Below are positions 32,519 to 44,366 of a stretch of 56,914 nucleotides of DNA, in pieces. The notes under the pieces were generated by a model. The model was not told where the DNA came from and did not search any database. It saw only the letters and a program-made list of their open reading frames with translations. The stretch's first letter is position 1. Every line of letters begins with the position of its first letter. The translations under genes were made by a program, and so were the position numbers. The stretch comes from Blastocladiella britannica (lineage: Eukaryota > Blastocladiomycota > Blastocladiomycetes > Blastocladiales > Blastocladiaceae), in the NCBI GenBank assembly GCA_025349905.2, contig MU624561.1:1-56914 (forward strand). The letters are read 5' to 3'.

Positions 32519-33996
32519 ATGGCTGCCGAAAACAATGCGCCCATGACGGCGCCGGGATCCGCGTATGCCGGACCGGGTGGAGCAGGACTCAATGCCATGG
32601 GCTTGTTTGGTGGACTTGACCCGTCCGCCGCCGCACAACAAGCAGCAGCACGTCCAGCGACCCGGCTCGATGCAGTGCTTTCTGCCTTGCCGCCCAGTAA
32701 GGTATTCTTTTTTTTTTTTTTTCATCTTTACCGAGGATCCTTCCCATCACTCATGCAAATGTTGAATATGGACAGCCCGCCCTGTACCGCGTCGTGGTTG
32801 TGAGCGCGCTGCACCCAAATCTGTCGGCCAACAGCGCCACTCAGTACTACCAGCAGCTCCTCAAAAACTTGCAGGCACAGATCCAGCAGCAGATCTCGGA
32901 CAAACCAGTGGTCACGGGCCTCGGCGGCGCAGCAGCAGCAGCCGCGAGCCAAGCGGATCACGCTGCCAATGCTGTGACTGGGATCCTCCTCGTGACCCCG
33001 CAGCACCACGCTATTCACCTCCTGGAAGTGCGTTTTCCCTATCTGCCTTTGTTATTGGACGAAGGACTGACCACATCATGCAAAAAGGGACCCCATACGC
33101 TCGTGTACCAAGTGCTCTCGGATCTGGCTCGGACTGCCTCCGTCCGAGTGGCTTCACCGCTGCATGCAGGAGAGGATGCGCTTGGCGGAACTGATGGCCT
33201 GGCGGCTGTGCACGGACCATCGGCATCGGACGCGTTCCTGGACGCCGAGGGAAACTTGACCATGACTCCGCAGACGCCGGGAGACCTGTTCTCGAGCTCT
33301 CGGATCGCGGCACTGCTAGACGACGCACCGAGCCGAGCGTTCCCGTACTGGTTGTCGCGTGCCGCTGACCCCGGACGTCGGTCGGCTGCTCCACATGGAG
33401 GGGGCGGTGGCTCGCGCGTGGATCCACTGACGGCGGCTGCCAATGCCATGAAGGAACGCACTGCCGCCGCGGCTGCCGCCGCTGCCGCTGCCACTGCAGC
33501 AGCTGCTGCGCCCGCCGCACGCGCATCGTCCGATGCTCGACCAGGGTCAGGTGGCGACGGAGCCGAGGGAGACCCGGACGCGTCGGTGTCGGTGGTGCTG
33601 CAGCTGGTGACGGGTCTTGATCGGCTCGGGCAGCGGCTGGGAAGCGTGCCCAAGACCGATCTCAAAGGGTTCCTGGACGATGTGCTGGTTGGCGGCACGG
33701 GCGGTGGCGGGTCTGGCGCGACTCCATTCTTGCCGCCGCCGCACGCGCTCGCGGCGCTGCTTGAGGACGTGCTCCTTGACTCTCCGGCCGACTGGGCGCG
33801 CGAGCATCTGGAGCGCCGCGAGTACAACACCGCGACCTCGGATCTGGGCGTGTGGCCCGCACCCAAGTGGGCGTTCTTGCAGGGAGTGGCGGCGGTGGCT
33901 GCTGCCATGGAGAGCAGGGAGCGCGGGCCGGGATCGTCGCTGGCGGGGGCTGCTGCAGCGGGTGATCCGGCATTGGCGGGCGGTGCCGCCGTTTGA
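32519..33996 (+). CDS. BLUF-fold/TEX47-like protein
   Basis: Exons 32519-32701, 32776-33027 and 33088-33996; 447 residues. Exon 2 has the order of a ferredoxin-like BLUF/TEX47 fold: a first strand YRVVVVSALHP, a helix (YYQQLLKNLQAQIQQQI), a glycine-rich Ala insert, the strand VTGILLVTP, and HAIHLLEGPHTLVYQVLSDL across intron 2 (compare TGxLL...xxLEGP in BLUF proteins). The flavin-contacting residues of true BLUF photoreceptors cannot be confirmed. TEX47 is a sperm-enriched, divergent member, which would suit a zoospore-forming organism. Residues beyond ~250 are Ala/Gly/Pro-rich. The start is 103 bp head to head from the RNPS1-like gene. Confidence 0.55.
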
Positions 33997-34067
33997 CTGA
34001 CAAAAAACCTTCTCTCTCAACCTTTCGCGTTCTTTGTCCATCCAACTATCGTATTGACTGCATCGCC

Positions 34068-36085
34068 ATGAAAGGTCCAAGCCGATCCTCTATATAAATA
34101 TTACGGGCGCTGCCCGGAACTAATGATACTAATCTTGATTTCCTCGCAGTCTCTGTCAAGTGGACCAACCAGAAATTCGACCTCGACCTCGATGGTATCG
34201 TATATTTTTTTAGGTGATCGACTGCTTTTCCGTCCGCTCACTGCTTGACCATGCACAAATTAATACAAAAACAGTCGGCCAGCCGCCGATCGAGTTCAAG
34301 ACAATGCTTTTCTCGCTTACGGGCGTCGCGCCCGAACGCCAGAAGCTGCTCCTCAAGGGCGTCCAGGTCAAGGTGCGACCATTATTGTCCATTTTCTTTG
34401 GGTCGGGCATGACTCGATTTTTTTTGCTGACCAAAATCTCGTTTTTTCCCCCAGGATGACAGCGCCTGGTCATCGTTTGCCTCGCTCAAGGAGGTGCGTA
34501 CTCTCTTTTAATCCGATCATTTAATTGAGCGGCCAGGTTCTCACACCATGGGATATACAACAGGGTGCATCGTTCATGATGATGGGCACGGCCGGCGAGC
34601 TTCCCAAGGCCCCGGTAAAGGTGACCACGTTTGTGGAGGATGTCGTTGCAGGCAATCCTGGTGCTCTGGTGAGCGTTTATTTTTATTTTACTTTTTTTTG
34701 GAAGTGATCATTGCAGATGCTCACGAATTTGTAAATGTAACAGTTGAATGGGCCTGTGGGCCTGGTACGTTCGCCTTCGTTATGTATGCGCACCTCGTGC
34801 ATTTTGAGCTGACGCTATGACCCGCATTTGGAACTAACTGGTCTAGACCAACCTCGGCAACACTTGCTACCTCAATGCGACGCGTGCGATTTTTTTATTC
34901 ATCTTTTTGGAAAAAAAAGCACTCACATATCCAACAACCAAAGTGCAATGCCTGCGCCTCGTCAAGGAAATGCAGACGGACTTGGAACAGGGCACTCGAT
35001 CGTACTCGCAAGACATGATTGGCAACATTGCAGTGTCGTTGCGCGATCTGTACAAGCAGCTGGGCGGCCCGCCCAAGGACGTGGCGATCCCTCCGATGGC
35101 GTTTCTGACGGCGTTCCGGGCCGCTTACCCGCAGTTTGCGATGCAGGACCCGCGGTCGGGCGTATACGCGCAGCAGGACGCCGAAGAGGCGTGGAACATG
35201 CTGCTGACGGCGGTCAAGACCGCGACCGAGAAGAAGGGCGTCACGGCCGGATCGGCGACATCTCCCAGCGCGTCGCCCGTGGAGCGGCTGATGGGCATTG
35301 ATTTCGTCAATGCCACCACGTGCGACGACCCGGCGGCCGAGGCCGCGGGCGAAATGGCTACCACGGGCGGGTCGTCGGACTTGCGCATCACTTGCCACAT
35401 CTCAGCTACTACCAACAACGTGCACGACAGTCTGGCCGAGTCGCTGGTGCAAAAGCTGGAAAAGAATTCGGTCGCTCTGGGACGCCAGGCAAATTACACG
35501 GTCAAGTCGCAGATCTCGCGGCTGCCAAAGTACCTGACCATTCACTTTGCCCGGTTCTTTTGGCGTGCTGACATCAAGCAGCGTGTCAAGATCCGCCGTG
35601 TACTTTTTTTTTTTCTCGATTGATTGACGGCGACGACACTAACCCTCTTTGTTGCATGGACATAGAATGTCGCGTACCCGACCACACTCGACATGTACAA
35701 GTACTGCACCAAGGAACTCCAGGAGCAGCTGAGCGCCAAGCGCGACCACGGCGCGGCGCACCCGGCCCTCGCTGCCGATCCGTCTTGCAACGCCTCGGGC
35801 GTGTACGAGCTTGCCGCGGTCCTGACCCACATTGGCGCGTCCTCGGACAGCGGCCATTACATTGCGGTTCGTGATTCATTTTTTTATATGTCAAAGGCAG
35901 TTTGGCGATTCTCACCCTCGACAGCGCACAATATACAGTGGGCCAAGGGCAAGGACAATGAGTGGTACAAGTTTGACGACGACAAGGTGTCGCCCGTCAC
36001 CGAGGCGGATGTGATCCGCAACAGTGGCAGCTCGGCCGATGGCCACATTGCGTACCTGTGTCTGTACCGTACCAAGGACGAGTGA
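34068..36085 (+). CDS. UBP6: Proteasome-associated deubiquitinase UBP6/USP14
   Basis: Ten exons: 34068-34074, 34150-34194, 34275-34372, 34455-34493, 34564-34668, 34744-34764, 34847-34883, 34944-35599, 35666-35866 and 35939-36085; 451 residues with phases consistent throughout. An N-terminal ubiquitin-like domain (VSVKWTNQKFDLDLD, ERQKLLLKGVQVK, GASFMMMGTAGELP) docks on Rpn1. The USP domain has the Cys box GLTNLGNTCYLNATLQCLR, the QQDAEEAWNMLL segment, and the His box SDSGHYIAW followed by WYKFDDDKVSPVT. The enzyme trims ubiquitin chains at the 26S proteasome. Exons of 7 and 21 nt and two of about 38 nt make this the most fragmented gene here. Confidence 0.92.
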
Positions 36086-36185
36086 ATATATTAAGTCTTA
36101 CTTGGAAAGTATACAATTTTGGGAAATACAACTGAATTTTCATCCCTTTCAATCGAGTAAACTTCGAAAAGAAAGTAAACGTAAA

Positions 36186-39100
36186 ATGGCAGAACTAGGC
36201 CCACTTGCTCCCAGCAGCGGCGGCGGCGGCGCTCCAAGTAGTACCAGGGCACTTCCGGGCGCGAATCCCGACACGCAATGGATGCGCGATTTCCTGAACA
36301 TCAGCGCAAGCGAGTCGGAACTGCACCTGGATTCGGCGTACCCCGGCAATGCAAGCACAGGAGGCAACTCTGCGAGCTCGGCGCGGCGCGAGACCCCGGG
36401 CATTGGACCCGCTGCCAGTGCCCCCCATCCTCTGATCCACATCCCGACTTCGTTCCAGGAACTGGATCAACAGCATCATTTTCAACCACATAAATACCAC
36501 ACTACCGAACAACTGGGGACCATGTCGCCCGCACAGCTCACGAATTCCGCCGGTTTGTCGGGAAGAACCGAGGTGGCGATAGGATCGCAGGACCTGCAAA
36601 TGGTGAATGGTGACAGTTTCGATCACGTTGGTTGCGGTGGAAGCGGTAGCGGTAGCATGAGCAGTAGCGGCGGCGGTGCGATGCGGTCACCATACACTTC
36701 CCCTGAAGCCCGGAAACTCCACGCAAATTTTACGTTCCCGATGGTTGTCACCGAAAATCATCCAGAGCCTTTGCTGTCGGTCTCGGATCTGCTGGCCGGA
36801 ATGGTGGCGGGGCACCTTCCTTCACTCTCTCCTCCGCTGATGTCGTTGCAGCAGCCACTCTCGTCGTCGCTGGACGGCGCGTTCCATATGGACCTTGGGA
36901 CTGACGTGGCCGGCGGCCCCTTTGATTTTTCGTTTTCGCAATCTCCCGAGGTTAACGCTGGCGCCCCTCCTGGACTTGATCTGCTTGCCGTCTCCCAGTG
37001 TACGTTTTCCACCTTGATTGTACCATTTTATCTGGATCAACATGACTATGAACTGAATGACACCTGCCCGAATTCAAACCCACAGTGAGCGCGCCAGTTC
37101 AACCTGGAATGTTCCATCTGGGAAGCATGCCGGCGGCGCAACCATCCTATCGGCTATTTGGGCACTCCGTGCCGACTTTGTTCCCTGTCGCGCCGCTGAT
37201 GGCGCCCATGTCTCCACTTGTGTCCGCCGCTAGTCACGGCCCCAGCAGCGCCCGTTACTCGCTGGCGATGCAGCAGCAGCCAAAACAGCACCACCGGCCG
37301 GGACCGTACGATCCGCCAGGGTCGTCGTGGCACCACCACCACCATCATCACCACGTCAACGCAGGGCAGGGGCACGCACATGTGTCACCGTATTTTGGAT
37401 CGGGTTCCATGCCAATACATGCGGCCATCGTGCCGCCAACATCGACACCGGCTGGCGTCAATATGGAAGACGTTGAGCGACTGCTGGCGGCACCCGTCCC
37501 GCCGTCAACCACCAGTACCGTGCCCATGACGATGCTGGCGAAAACGCTGATCATGCCGATAACCATGCCGGTCGTCACTGCAAAGGTGACGCCACCCGTG
37601 GTGACGGCGCTTCCCGCACACGTTCAGCCAAACGGCACGGTTGTGGCGGCAGCAGCGAAGGCGGTGGCGACTTTGCCGGGCAAGCGCGGCCGTAGTGCAT
37701 CGGCATCCGGTCCTCGTCGCGTGTTGCCGGCGGCGAGCGCCAACGGCGGTAACGCCAAGGCCCGTGCCACGTCGGTGGATCTCGGTGCGGTCGTGCACCA
37801 CGGGTCGGCTGCCGCTGCCGCCGCCGCAGCGGCAGCAGCATCGGCAACTGTCCCCTCATCGCTCCAGCTGATAGCGGGGATGCGCGGAACTAAGTTGCAC
37901 GCGCACGACGAGGAACCGGACGAGTCCCCGTCGCCTACTGCCAAGTCGCCGCGTCGCCAGCCATTGTCGGTCAAGGCGACGGCTGGAGCAGCCAAGGCGG
38001 CATTATCGACATCGCCCAACCAGCATTTGGCCACCGCCGCTGCCGATAGCAGCACGTCGCCAACGTCGCCGAGGAAGCGCAAGAATATCTTTCCCGCTGA
38101 TAAGAGGGCTATCTTGCTCAAGTATTACCAGGAGGTCACTAAGACGCCGTCGCGGAACCAGCGGCAGGAGTTGGTCGAGCAGGTCGGGTCCAACGAAAAG
38201 ACGATCCGCAGTACGTCTCTATTTTATAAATTGCCTGAAAAGTACTCACACGACTTATGAAAAAAACCCATAGTCTGGTTCCAAAACCACCGGCAAAAGT
38301 TTGCCGAGATGGCCAAGCGGAGCCGCAAGGGGGGCGCGCAAAGGGAGCTGACTGCCAGCAGTACCCATGGGAGCATGCACAACCTAGCCAATAGTTCGAC
38401 GCACTTTATGCAGACCACACCGGCCCCTGGCGGCGTCGCCGGAGCAGCGGGATCCATGCATAGTCTGTACATGGGCAGTTCTGACAGCCACATTGTATAC
38501 GGACCCAGCCCACTCCCGCATATGCTGGCGGGACCCACGTCGACACCCGCAGGAGGGACCATCATTCACCCGCCGCCCCCACAGCAGATGCCGGTCCCAC
38601 ATGCCTCGTTCCCCGGCGCTGCGGCCGCATTTGCGAAAGTCGCCATGACGCACGGGCATCTGCATAATGGACAACCGCAGCAGCAGTTTGGCCCCGGCAC
38701 GCACCCAACCACAAGTGCTGCAGGGACGCCGGACCGTCGCATGGTGACGACGATTGCCGGCGGCAGCCCACCGGTGGCCGCCTACCCGCCGCTCCCTCCG
38801 TATGGAATGTATTCGACGGGTTCGGTACCAGAACCCGGAATGCAGTTTAATGGCGGCCCTGGTCATCCCATGCACTTCCAGCCCATGATGCAGCAGCAAC
38901 CGCGTCCTCACCCCTACTATCAGCAGCAGCAACAACTCCAGCAAGGGTTTGCGAGAGCAAGCCCTATGATGATGATGGTTCCAGGGGCGCCGATGCCGCA
39001 GTTTGGTGGGAGTCCGGTCATGACAATCATGCCCAATCCAATGCCCCCGCAGACACGCCAAGTCAATGGCGGCGGTCTCATGTATATGCCCAGCTCTGCT

Positions 39101-39307
39101 GCGACCATGCCATCCGCACTCGGCTTGATGTCGGGAACGGTCCTGGGCGGCAGCGGATTGCCATTCTCGGGCATGCCACCTACCACCTTGTTCCAGGTGC
39201 CGCTCGAGAAGCCGGCGCCGACCTCCTCCCATGGCGGCAGCCCGCAGCAATCGACTCGTGGTGCTGACGCGAACCCGGGCGGCGCCGCCAACGGGTTCCA
39301 CATCTGA
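36186..39307 (+). CDS. Homeodomain transcription factor
   Basis: Exons 36186-36999, 37086-38210 and 38274-39307; 990 residues. The homeodomain spans the second intron: RKRKNIFPADKRAILLKYYQ (helix 1), RNQRQELVEQVG (helix 2), and the recognition helix NEKTIRIWFQNHRQKFAEMA with the invariant Trp, Phe, Asn and Arg. The rest is disordered and rich in Ser, Pro, Met, Gln, His and Ala, with a run of His codons near 37332-37354. A Pro/Gly/Met-rich tail of over 300 residues follows the domain. It should bind DNA in the nucleus as a monomer; targets are unknown. The helix-3 sequence is typical (non-TALE) rather than three-residue-loop type as far as can be seen. Confidence 0.88.
37331..37354 (+). repeat. 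CAC/CAT histidine-codon repeat
   Basis: Eight successive His codons (CAC and CAT mixed) in the homeodomain gene. Confidence 0.8.
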
Positions 39308-39568
39308 TTTTGCTTTTTTTTTTTTTTTCGTCGTTCTGTCGGATCCGTGTGCTTTGTCTTTTGCTGTAACCTCCCATCCGCCCGAACGTTGGCGAGACAC
39401 TTTTTCCTCCCGCTTTCCTCTTCAAAACAAAAGGACTGTGTAACTTTCGTGACCGAAGCCTGCCGTTTGTTGCATGCATATAGATTTGTATAAGCCGTGC
39501 TCGGTGTGCTCTCCCTTTCCCTTGACGTGACGTGTGTGGAATATATAAAAATGTAAATAATACTCCTA
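39308..39568. other. Convergent 3' spacer
   Basis: About 260 bp between the homeodomain stop and the ThrRS stop on the other strand. A T-run directly follows the homeodomain stop and AT-rich sequence (atatataaaaatgtaaata) precedes the ThrRS stop; both look like 3' UTR. No gene is seen. Confidence 0.5.
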
Positions 39569-41506
39569 TTACTCCTGGAAATCGCCGTCGTCCACCTCAT
39601 TAACCTGGTCAGAGGCATCAAACAACCGGTCCTCGACGAACCCGTCGGACGCCACGTCAAAGAACGCGACCATTTCGTGCAACTTGAGCAACCGCGACCC
39701 GCGTGCCTGTGCCGGCAACGTCTCCCAGTGCGCGAACTTGAGCTCGCGGTTTTGCGCGTCGCTGCTAGTCTGCAGTGGAGTCATCGACACCGCGTCCAGC
39801 TGCCAGTCGCGGTCCCCGACCAGAATCGCGTACGCGTAACCCTTCGCATGGGCTTTGCGCAGCTTGTTTTGCAACGAGTCGCTCGACTGGTCCACGTCGA
39901 CCGTGCGCAACGTGGACCCGCGCCACGCCGCGCGCTGGATCCACGTGAGGTTGGCTTGCACCCACCGGCCGGTGACGTGGCCGTACTTTTGCGGAAGACG
40001 GGTGGAGCCGCGGAGCAAGGAGGCGACGCGGTCGGCGTACTCTACCAGGTACTCGCGTTGCCGGTGCACGGGGATCACGATCGCGGGGCGCGGGGACAGC
40101 CACAGCGGCCACTTGCCCTGGTAGTGCTCGGCCAAGATCGCGAGCATGCGCTCTACGGACCCGAGCACTGCGCGGTGGATCATGACTGGGGTCTTGACTT
40201 GGTTGTGTTCGTCTGTTATATTTGTTAAGTTTATGTTGTTCCCAAACTAAAGAAAATAAAAGCATGTACCAGTGTACTCGAGCTTGAACTGCCGCGGCAG
40301 CTGGAAATCCAGCTGAATGGTAGCCGTCTGGTGCATGCGACCCGCGGCGTCACGCACGCGCACGTCGATCTTGGGCCCGTAGAACGCGCCGTCGCCCGGG
40401 TTCTCCTTCCAGGCCACTTCGCGGCCGTTCAGGGCCTTACGCAACACGTCTTCGGCCTCGTCCCACTGCTGCACCTCGCCCAAGTACTTTTCGGGCCGGG
40501 TCGACAGCGTGTACTCCCACGACGGGAACCCAAACAGCCGGTACACGTCGTCGATCATGGCCAGCGACGACTCAATCTCGCTGCCGACCTGCTCGGGCGT
40601 GCAAAAGATGTGCGCGTCGTCTTGGTGGAACCGGCGTACGCGTGTCAGGCCGCTCAGGGCACCGGAGGCTTCATTTCTATCATTTAAATTGTTAAAAATT
40701 GGCGATCCAGGGTACGATCGCAAAATATTAAAAACGAACCGATGCAGAGGACTGAAATCGGCCACGCGCATGGGAAGTTCGGCATGCGACCGGCGCGTCG
40801 CATTGTACAGCAGGCAGTGGCCGGGGCAGTTCATGGGCTTGAGGCCGTACAGTCCGGACGTGTCGTTAGCGGCGTCCAGCGCGTGGTGCGCGTCGTGAGC
40901 ACACCCGCCCTCGTGATGCTCGTGATGCTCATGATTGTGACCAGGTGCATCAGATTCGGCAGTCGATGTCGGGGACGGTGAACCAGCAGCACCAACGGAC
41001 GACAGCGCATCACCAACGCCCGGCAAAACCGTAAACATGTCGTCCTTGTAGTTTTGCCAGTGGCCCGACTGCACCCACAGCGGCCGCTTGTACAGCTGCG
41101 GGGTAATGACCTCCGAGTACCCGTAGCGGCGATACTGCTGGCGAATGAGGTTCATGAGCCGGTGGACCATGGCGGCGCCCGCGGGCAAGAAAAACGCCGA
41201 CCCGGGCGACAGATCGTGGAACATGAACAGTTGCTGCTGCTCGCCAATCTCTTGGTGGGTGAGCGGCACCTTGGGGACCACCGGTTCAGTCCGCTTTCCA
41301 GTCCATTTCGGTTTCGGTGGGCGGGTACTTTCCTTTTCGCTGGAGTTGTTGCTGCGCGATGCCAGATCAAGAACGGGGGCGGTGTCAGCGGCGGCTTTGG
41401 TGCTGAGCGCGCGGACTGACCTCCATGCCAGGCGAGATAATGTTGGTGTTTTTGTTGCTCTTGCTGCAGCAGTAGCGACTACGGTGACGCGCGCAAGGCA
41501 GTTCAT
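39569..41506 (-). CDS. MST1: Mitochondrial threonyl-tRNA synthetase
   Basis: Exons (complement) 41506-40740, 40676-40270 and 40212-39569; 605 residues. The start gives an Arg/Ala-rich mitochondrial presequence ([18 protein letters not shown]). Class II motifs: the region after [17 protein letters not shown], the ThrRS zinc/substrate segment [16 protein letters not shown] (Cys), motif 2 [20 protein letters not shown] formed across intron 1, the [15 protein letters not shown] equivalent, and motif 3 IPVH region ([21 protein letters not shown]). The C-terminal anticodon domain ends acidic. It charges mitochondrial tRNA-Thr; the N-terminal editing domain of cytosolic ThrRS is absent, as in fungal mitochondrial enzymes. 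A His-rich loop ([12 protein letters not shown]) is inserted in the catalytic domain. Confidence 0.92.
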
Positions 41507-41648
41507 TTGATTGGATTTTGGACGTGAAGAGACTGCAATAAATTTTACTCCCACGTGCGGGTGGTGTCTCGCACGGTCAATAATTCTTCGAAATTATCTC
41601 TCTTCGGTCACTTCGTACCTTGACGGCGAACCATTCAAAAAAATTACA

Positions 41649-42080
41649 ATGTCGTCCATTCTCCGCACCGCTGCCCGCCGCGGCTACGCCACCGCTGCCC
41701 GGTCGTTCATTCCGCCCAACGTGGCCGCCCCCGCCCTTGCCCCCTCGGCTGCTGCCGCTGGTGCCCCGGCTGCGGCGTCGCTGGGAGCCGAGCTCAAGCC
41801 GGTCATTTCGCTGTACCGCGGCCTGCCCAAGGGCAACGCGACCGCTGATCCGTCGGTGCTGACCGAGGGCCTGTTTGTCGGGTACCGCAACAAGCACTTC
41901 CAGAACGGCAAGGAGAACGGCGCGCCGCTGGTGCACGTTATTCTGCTGATTTTCGGCATCGGGTACACGATGGCATACCACTCGCACCTGAGTATGTTGT
42001 TCCTATATATATATATTTGTTTAGTGAGCTGACAGCATTTTACTGTAACAGAGCACCACAAGAACCAGGAGCACCACTAA
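41649..42080 (+). CDS. ATP17: Mitochondrial ATP synthase subunit f
   Basis: Exons 41649-41991 and 42052-42080; 123 residues. An Arg/Ala-rich targeting sequence (SSILRTAARRGYATAARSF) precedes the subunit-f core: ISLYRGLPKGNA, FVGYRNKHFQNGKENGAPLV, one TM helix (HVILLIFGIGYTMAYHSHL) and KHHKNQEHH in the tiny last exon. Subunit f belongs to the membrane part of F1Fo and shapes dimers at cristae edges. The gene is head to head with mitochondrial ThrRS over 142 bp, so two mitochondrial genes may share regulation. Confidence 0.88.
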
Positions 42081-42448
42081 ATTGGGAAAGGGGAGCCCTG
42101 CTCCTCGTCTTTTGGATTTGCGTAACATGTTGTCGTCGTCTATATAACTTTTTTTGTTTTATTTGTGTTGAAATGGGATAACCATCGTAAAAGATCATCA
42201 AGCTCTACTTTTATCCTCGGCTCCAGGGTCTTATGTGTCGACATCATGTCTTAGTAGTGGTGGTATTGTCTTGAAATGCGCGAGGAGCGAGTGGCCGGCT
42301 ATTCCGGGTTTGTGTCTCCAAGCCTGGTTACCGCAAGAACAAAAACGACCGCAACTCCTCTTTCCCCACGCGGCTGCACACTGCAACTCAATAGAGAGAA
42401 GCTCGCTGGCCGTGCCACTCAAAGAATAGCTCCTTCAAACAAGATACA
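42081..42448. other. Intergenic spacer, ATP17 to MAPKK
   Basis: About 370 bp. AT-rich sequence follows the ATP17 stop (3' UTR), and a moderately GC-rich segment precedes the kinase start. No gene or RNA structure is seen. Confidence 0.45.
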
Positions 42449-43720
42449 ATGCTCGGCAAAAAAGGCGGCGACCGCCCGCTCCTCCGCATCAACATAGCGT
42501 CGCTCCCACCAGCCGCATCGCACTCGCCCGCCCCACTGACCGCGCAACAGGGACCCCTTGCCGCCGTAGCCACCACCGCGGCGCTGGGCGAAATCCGCCA
42601 ACTGGACTTGAACGTGCTGGAACGGCTGGGCGAGGGCTCGTCGGGCGCCGTGCACCGCGTCGTGCACTTGCCAAGCGGGACCGTCATGGCCCGCAAGACG
42701 GTGATGCTGGACCCGAGCTCCACCGACGCGGTGGTGCGCGAGCTGACACTTATGCACGCGTTTGCGTCGCCGTACATTGTCCAGTACTATGGATGCTACA
42801 CGGATACCGACGACCCGCGCGCACTGTGCATCTGCATGGAGTACTGCGACCTCAATTCTCTGGATGTGATTTACCGCCGCTTGTACGCGGCCGGAGGGTG
42901 GTTTACCGAAGACATGGTACGTCTATTCATTTTCGCAAGCAGACACGCCACAATCATCTCACCGGCTAAATGAACTAAAAATTAGCTTGGCACCATCTGC
43001 GTCGCGGTCCTGCGCGCGCTGCAGTACCTGCACCGGCAACACAAGGTGATCCACCGCGACGTAAAACCGTCCAACATCCTGGTGACCACTAACGGCGCCA
43101 TCAAGTTGTGCGATTTCGGCGTGTCGGGCTTATTGGTGGAGTCCATGGCCAACACATTTGTCGGCACCTCGTTCTACATGGCGCCCGAACGCATCCAGGG
43201 CCAGCGGTACACGGTGCGGTCGGACGTGTGGTCGCTGGGCATCACACTGCTGGAACTGGCCCTGGGACGGTTCCCGTACCCGTTCGACGTGAAATCGGCG
43301 GCACAAGCGGCGCGCGCGGCGGCCGAGGGCGATCCAATGACGGCGGCTGCGCCGGGTGGCGGCGAGTGGATGGCGGGCGCGGGAGATGGCGGCGGCGGCG
43401 GGAACATGCCCATCTTTGAGGTGCTCGACTATATTATCCACGAACCCGCGCCGTCGGTGCCCATGGAGCTCGTGTACTCGGCCGCAAATCCGGGCGGTCG
43501 GCTCAGCGACGGGTTCCGCGACTTTATTACGCGATGGTATGTCATTCCTTTTGCTCTTTCTTTAGCTGAGACTGACCTATTAGATGAGAATAGCATGGTC
43601 AAGGACGCCGTGACGCGCCCATCACCCGACGTGATTGCACAGCACGGATTTGTGCGGCACTGGGGCACCACCAAGGTCGACACTGCCGCATGGGCTGCCA
43701 TGGTAGAGCAGTGCCGCTAA
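42449..43720 (+). CDS. MAP kinase kinase, MKK1/2 (cell-wall-integrity) type
   Basis: Exons 42449-42916, 42986-43536 and 43594-43720; 381 residues. Kinase motifs in order: the glycine loop [16 protein letters not shown] with the ATP Lys, [19 protein letters not shown] hinge, the catalytic loop [38 protein letters not shown] with the MAPKK Ser/Thr phospho-sites, [21 protein letters not shown], and [20 protein letters not shown] across the last intron. The [21 protein letters not shown] stretch is the form found in fungal Mkk1/Mkk2. It would phosphorylate an SLT2-type MAPK. A Gly/Ala-rich insert lies in the large lobe at 43290-43400. N-terminal docking sites are not obvious. Confidence 0.88.
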
Positions 43721-43757
43721 AACCAAAAACATTTGTAATATATATGTGTACTGTAAT

Positions 43758-44366
43758 TCATGGTGTATCGATCATGTCAATCAAGGTCTGATTCAGGTCC
43801 CCGATCTTGGCGATTTGCGCTTTCGCCGCGGCCAAGTCGGGATCGGGCATCCTGCTTAATGCTACATCGAGCTGGATCCGGTCGTGTTTGAGTGCTGCCA
43901 GCTGGGCTTTGCGCATGGTACCTTTTTTTTTTTTGGGGGGGTGAGCACTTGCCATGTCACGTAATGCCAAAGAAAGTATAGGTACCGCTGCAATGGAGGA
44001 CAACAATGCGACACTTTTTGGATTTGAGCGTGGTCAGCATGGACAGCGCCGCCCATAGCGTGCGGTAAAAATCGCGCCCGACGCGGGCGACCCCAATTCC
44101 CGTGAATCCGCTGAAATATCGGACTTTACCGGTTATCAGTCAGTCAGTCAATTTCAATGCATCTATCTATACGACAACGGCATTGGGAGAATATCAGTAC
44201 CAGTGAAATTCGATTGGACAAGGCCCAATCCGTGCGGACCAAAGTTCAGCTCGACCGCCGCGCGCAACACGCGTTCCATCTCGCCCTGGTCGACGGACGG
44301 GTCGACCACGTTGTCGCCGGCGTAGTTGAGCGTGAATACCAGGTAGCGGTACTTGTAGCGGACCAT
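43758..44366 (-). CDS. POP5: RNase P/MRP protein subunit POP5
   Basis: Exons (complement) 44366-44201, 44123-43986 and 43921-43758; 155 residues. The family pattern is clear: the start VRYKYRYLVFTLNY, an EMERVLRAAVELNFGPHGLG helix, VRYFSGFTGIGVARVGRDFY across the first intron, the LWAALSMLTTL helix, CRIVVLHCSGTMRKAQLAAL across the second. POP5 is a core protein of RNase P (tRNA 5' processing) and RNase MRP (rRNA and mRNA processing). Length is usual. The acceptor of intron 1 (GGTAAAG) was chosen because it restores YFSGFTG; a more typical CAG 12 bp later breaks the frame. Confidence 0.88.

Noticed and set aside
33039..33908. 289-codon minus-strand ORF
   Set aside because: Antisense of the Ala-rich tail of the BLUF-like gene; low-complexity Ser/Ala/Pro read.
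34510..34563. Extra UBP6 exon (gttctcacaccatggg...)
   Set aside because: Direct joining of 34493 to 34564 gives LKEGASFMMMG, matching the ubiquitin-like domain; the extra segment would interrupt it.
44125..44155. TCAG tandem repeat near the POP5 gene as a regulatory array
   Set aside because: Only three to four copies, and it lies inside the first POP5 intron; probably a simple microsatellite.
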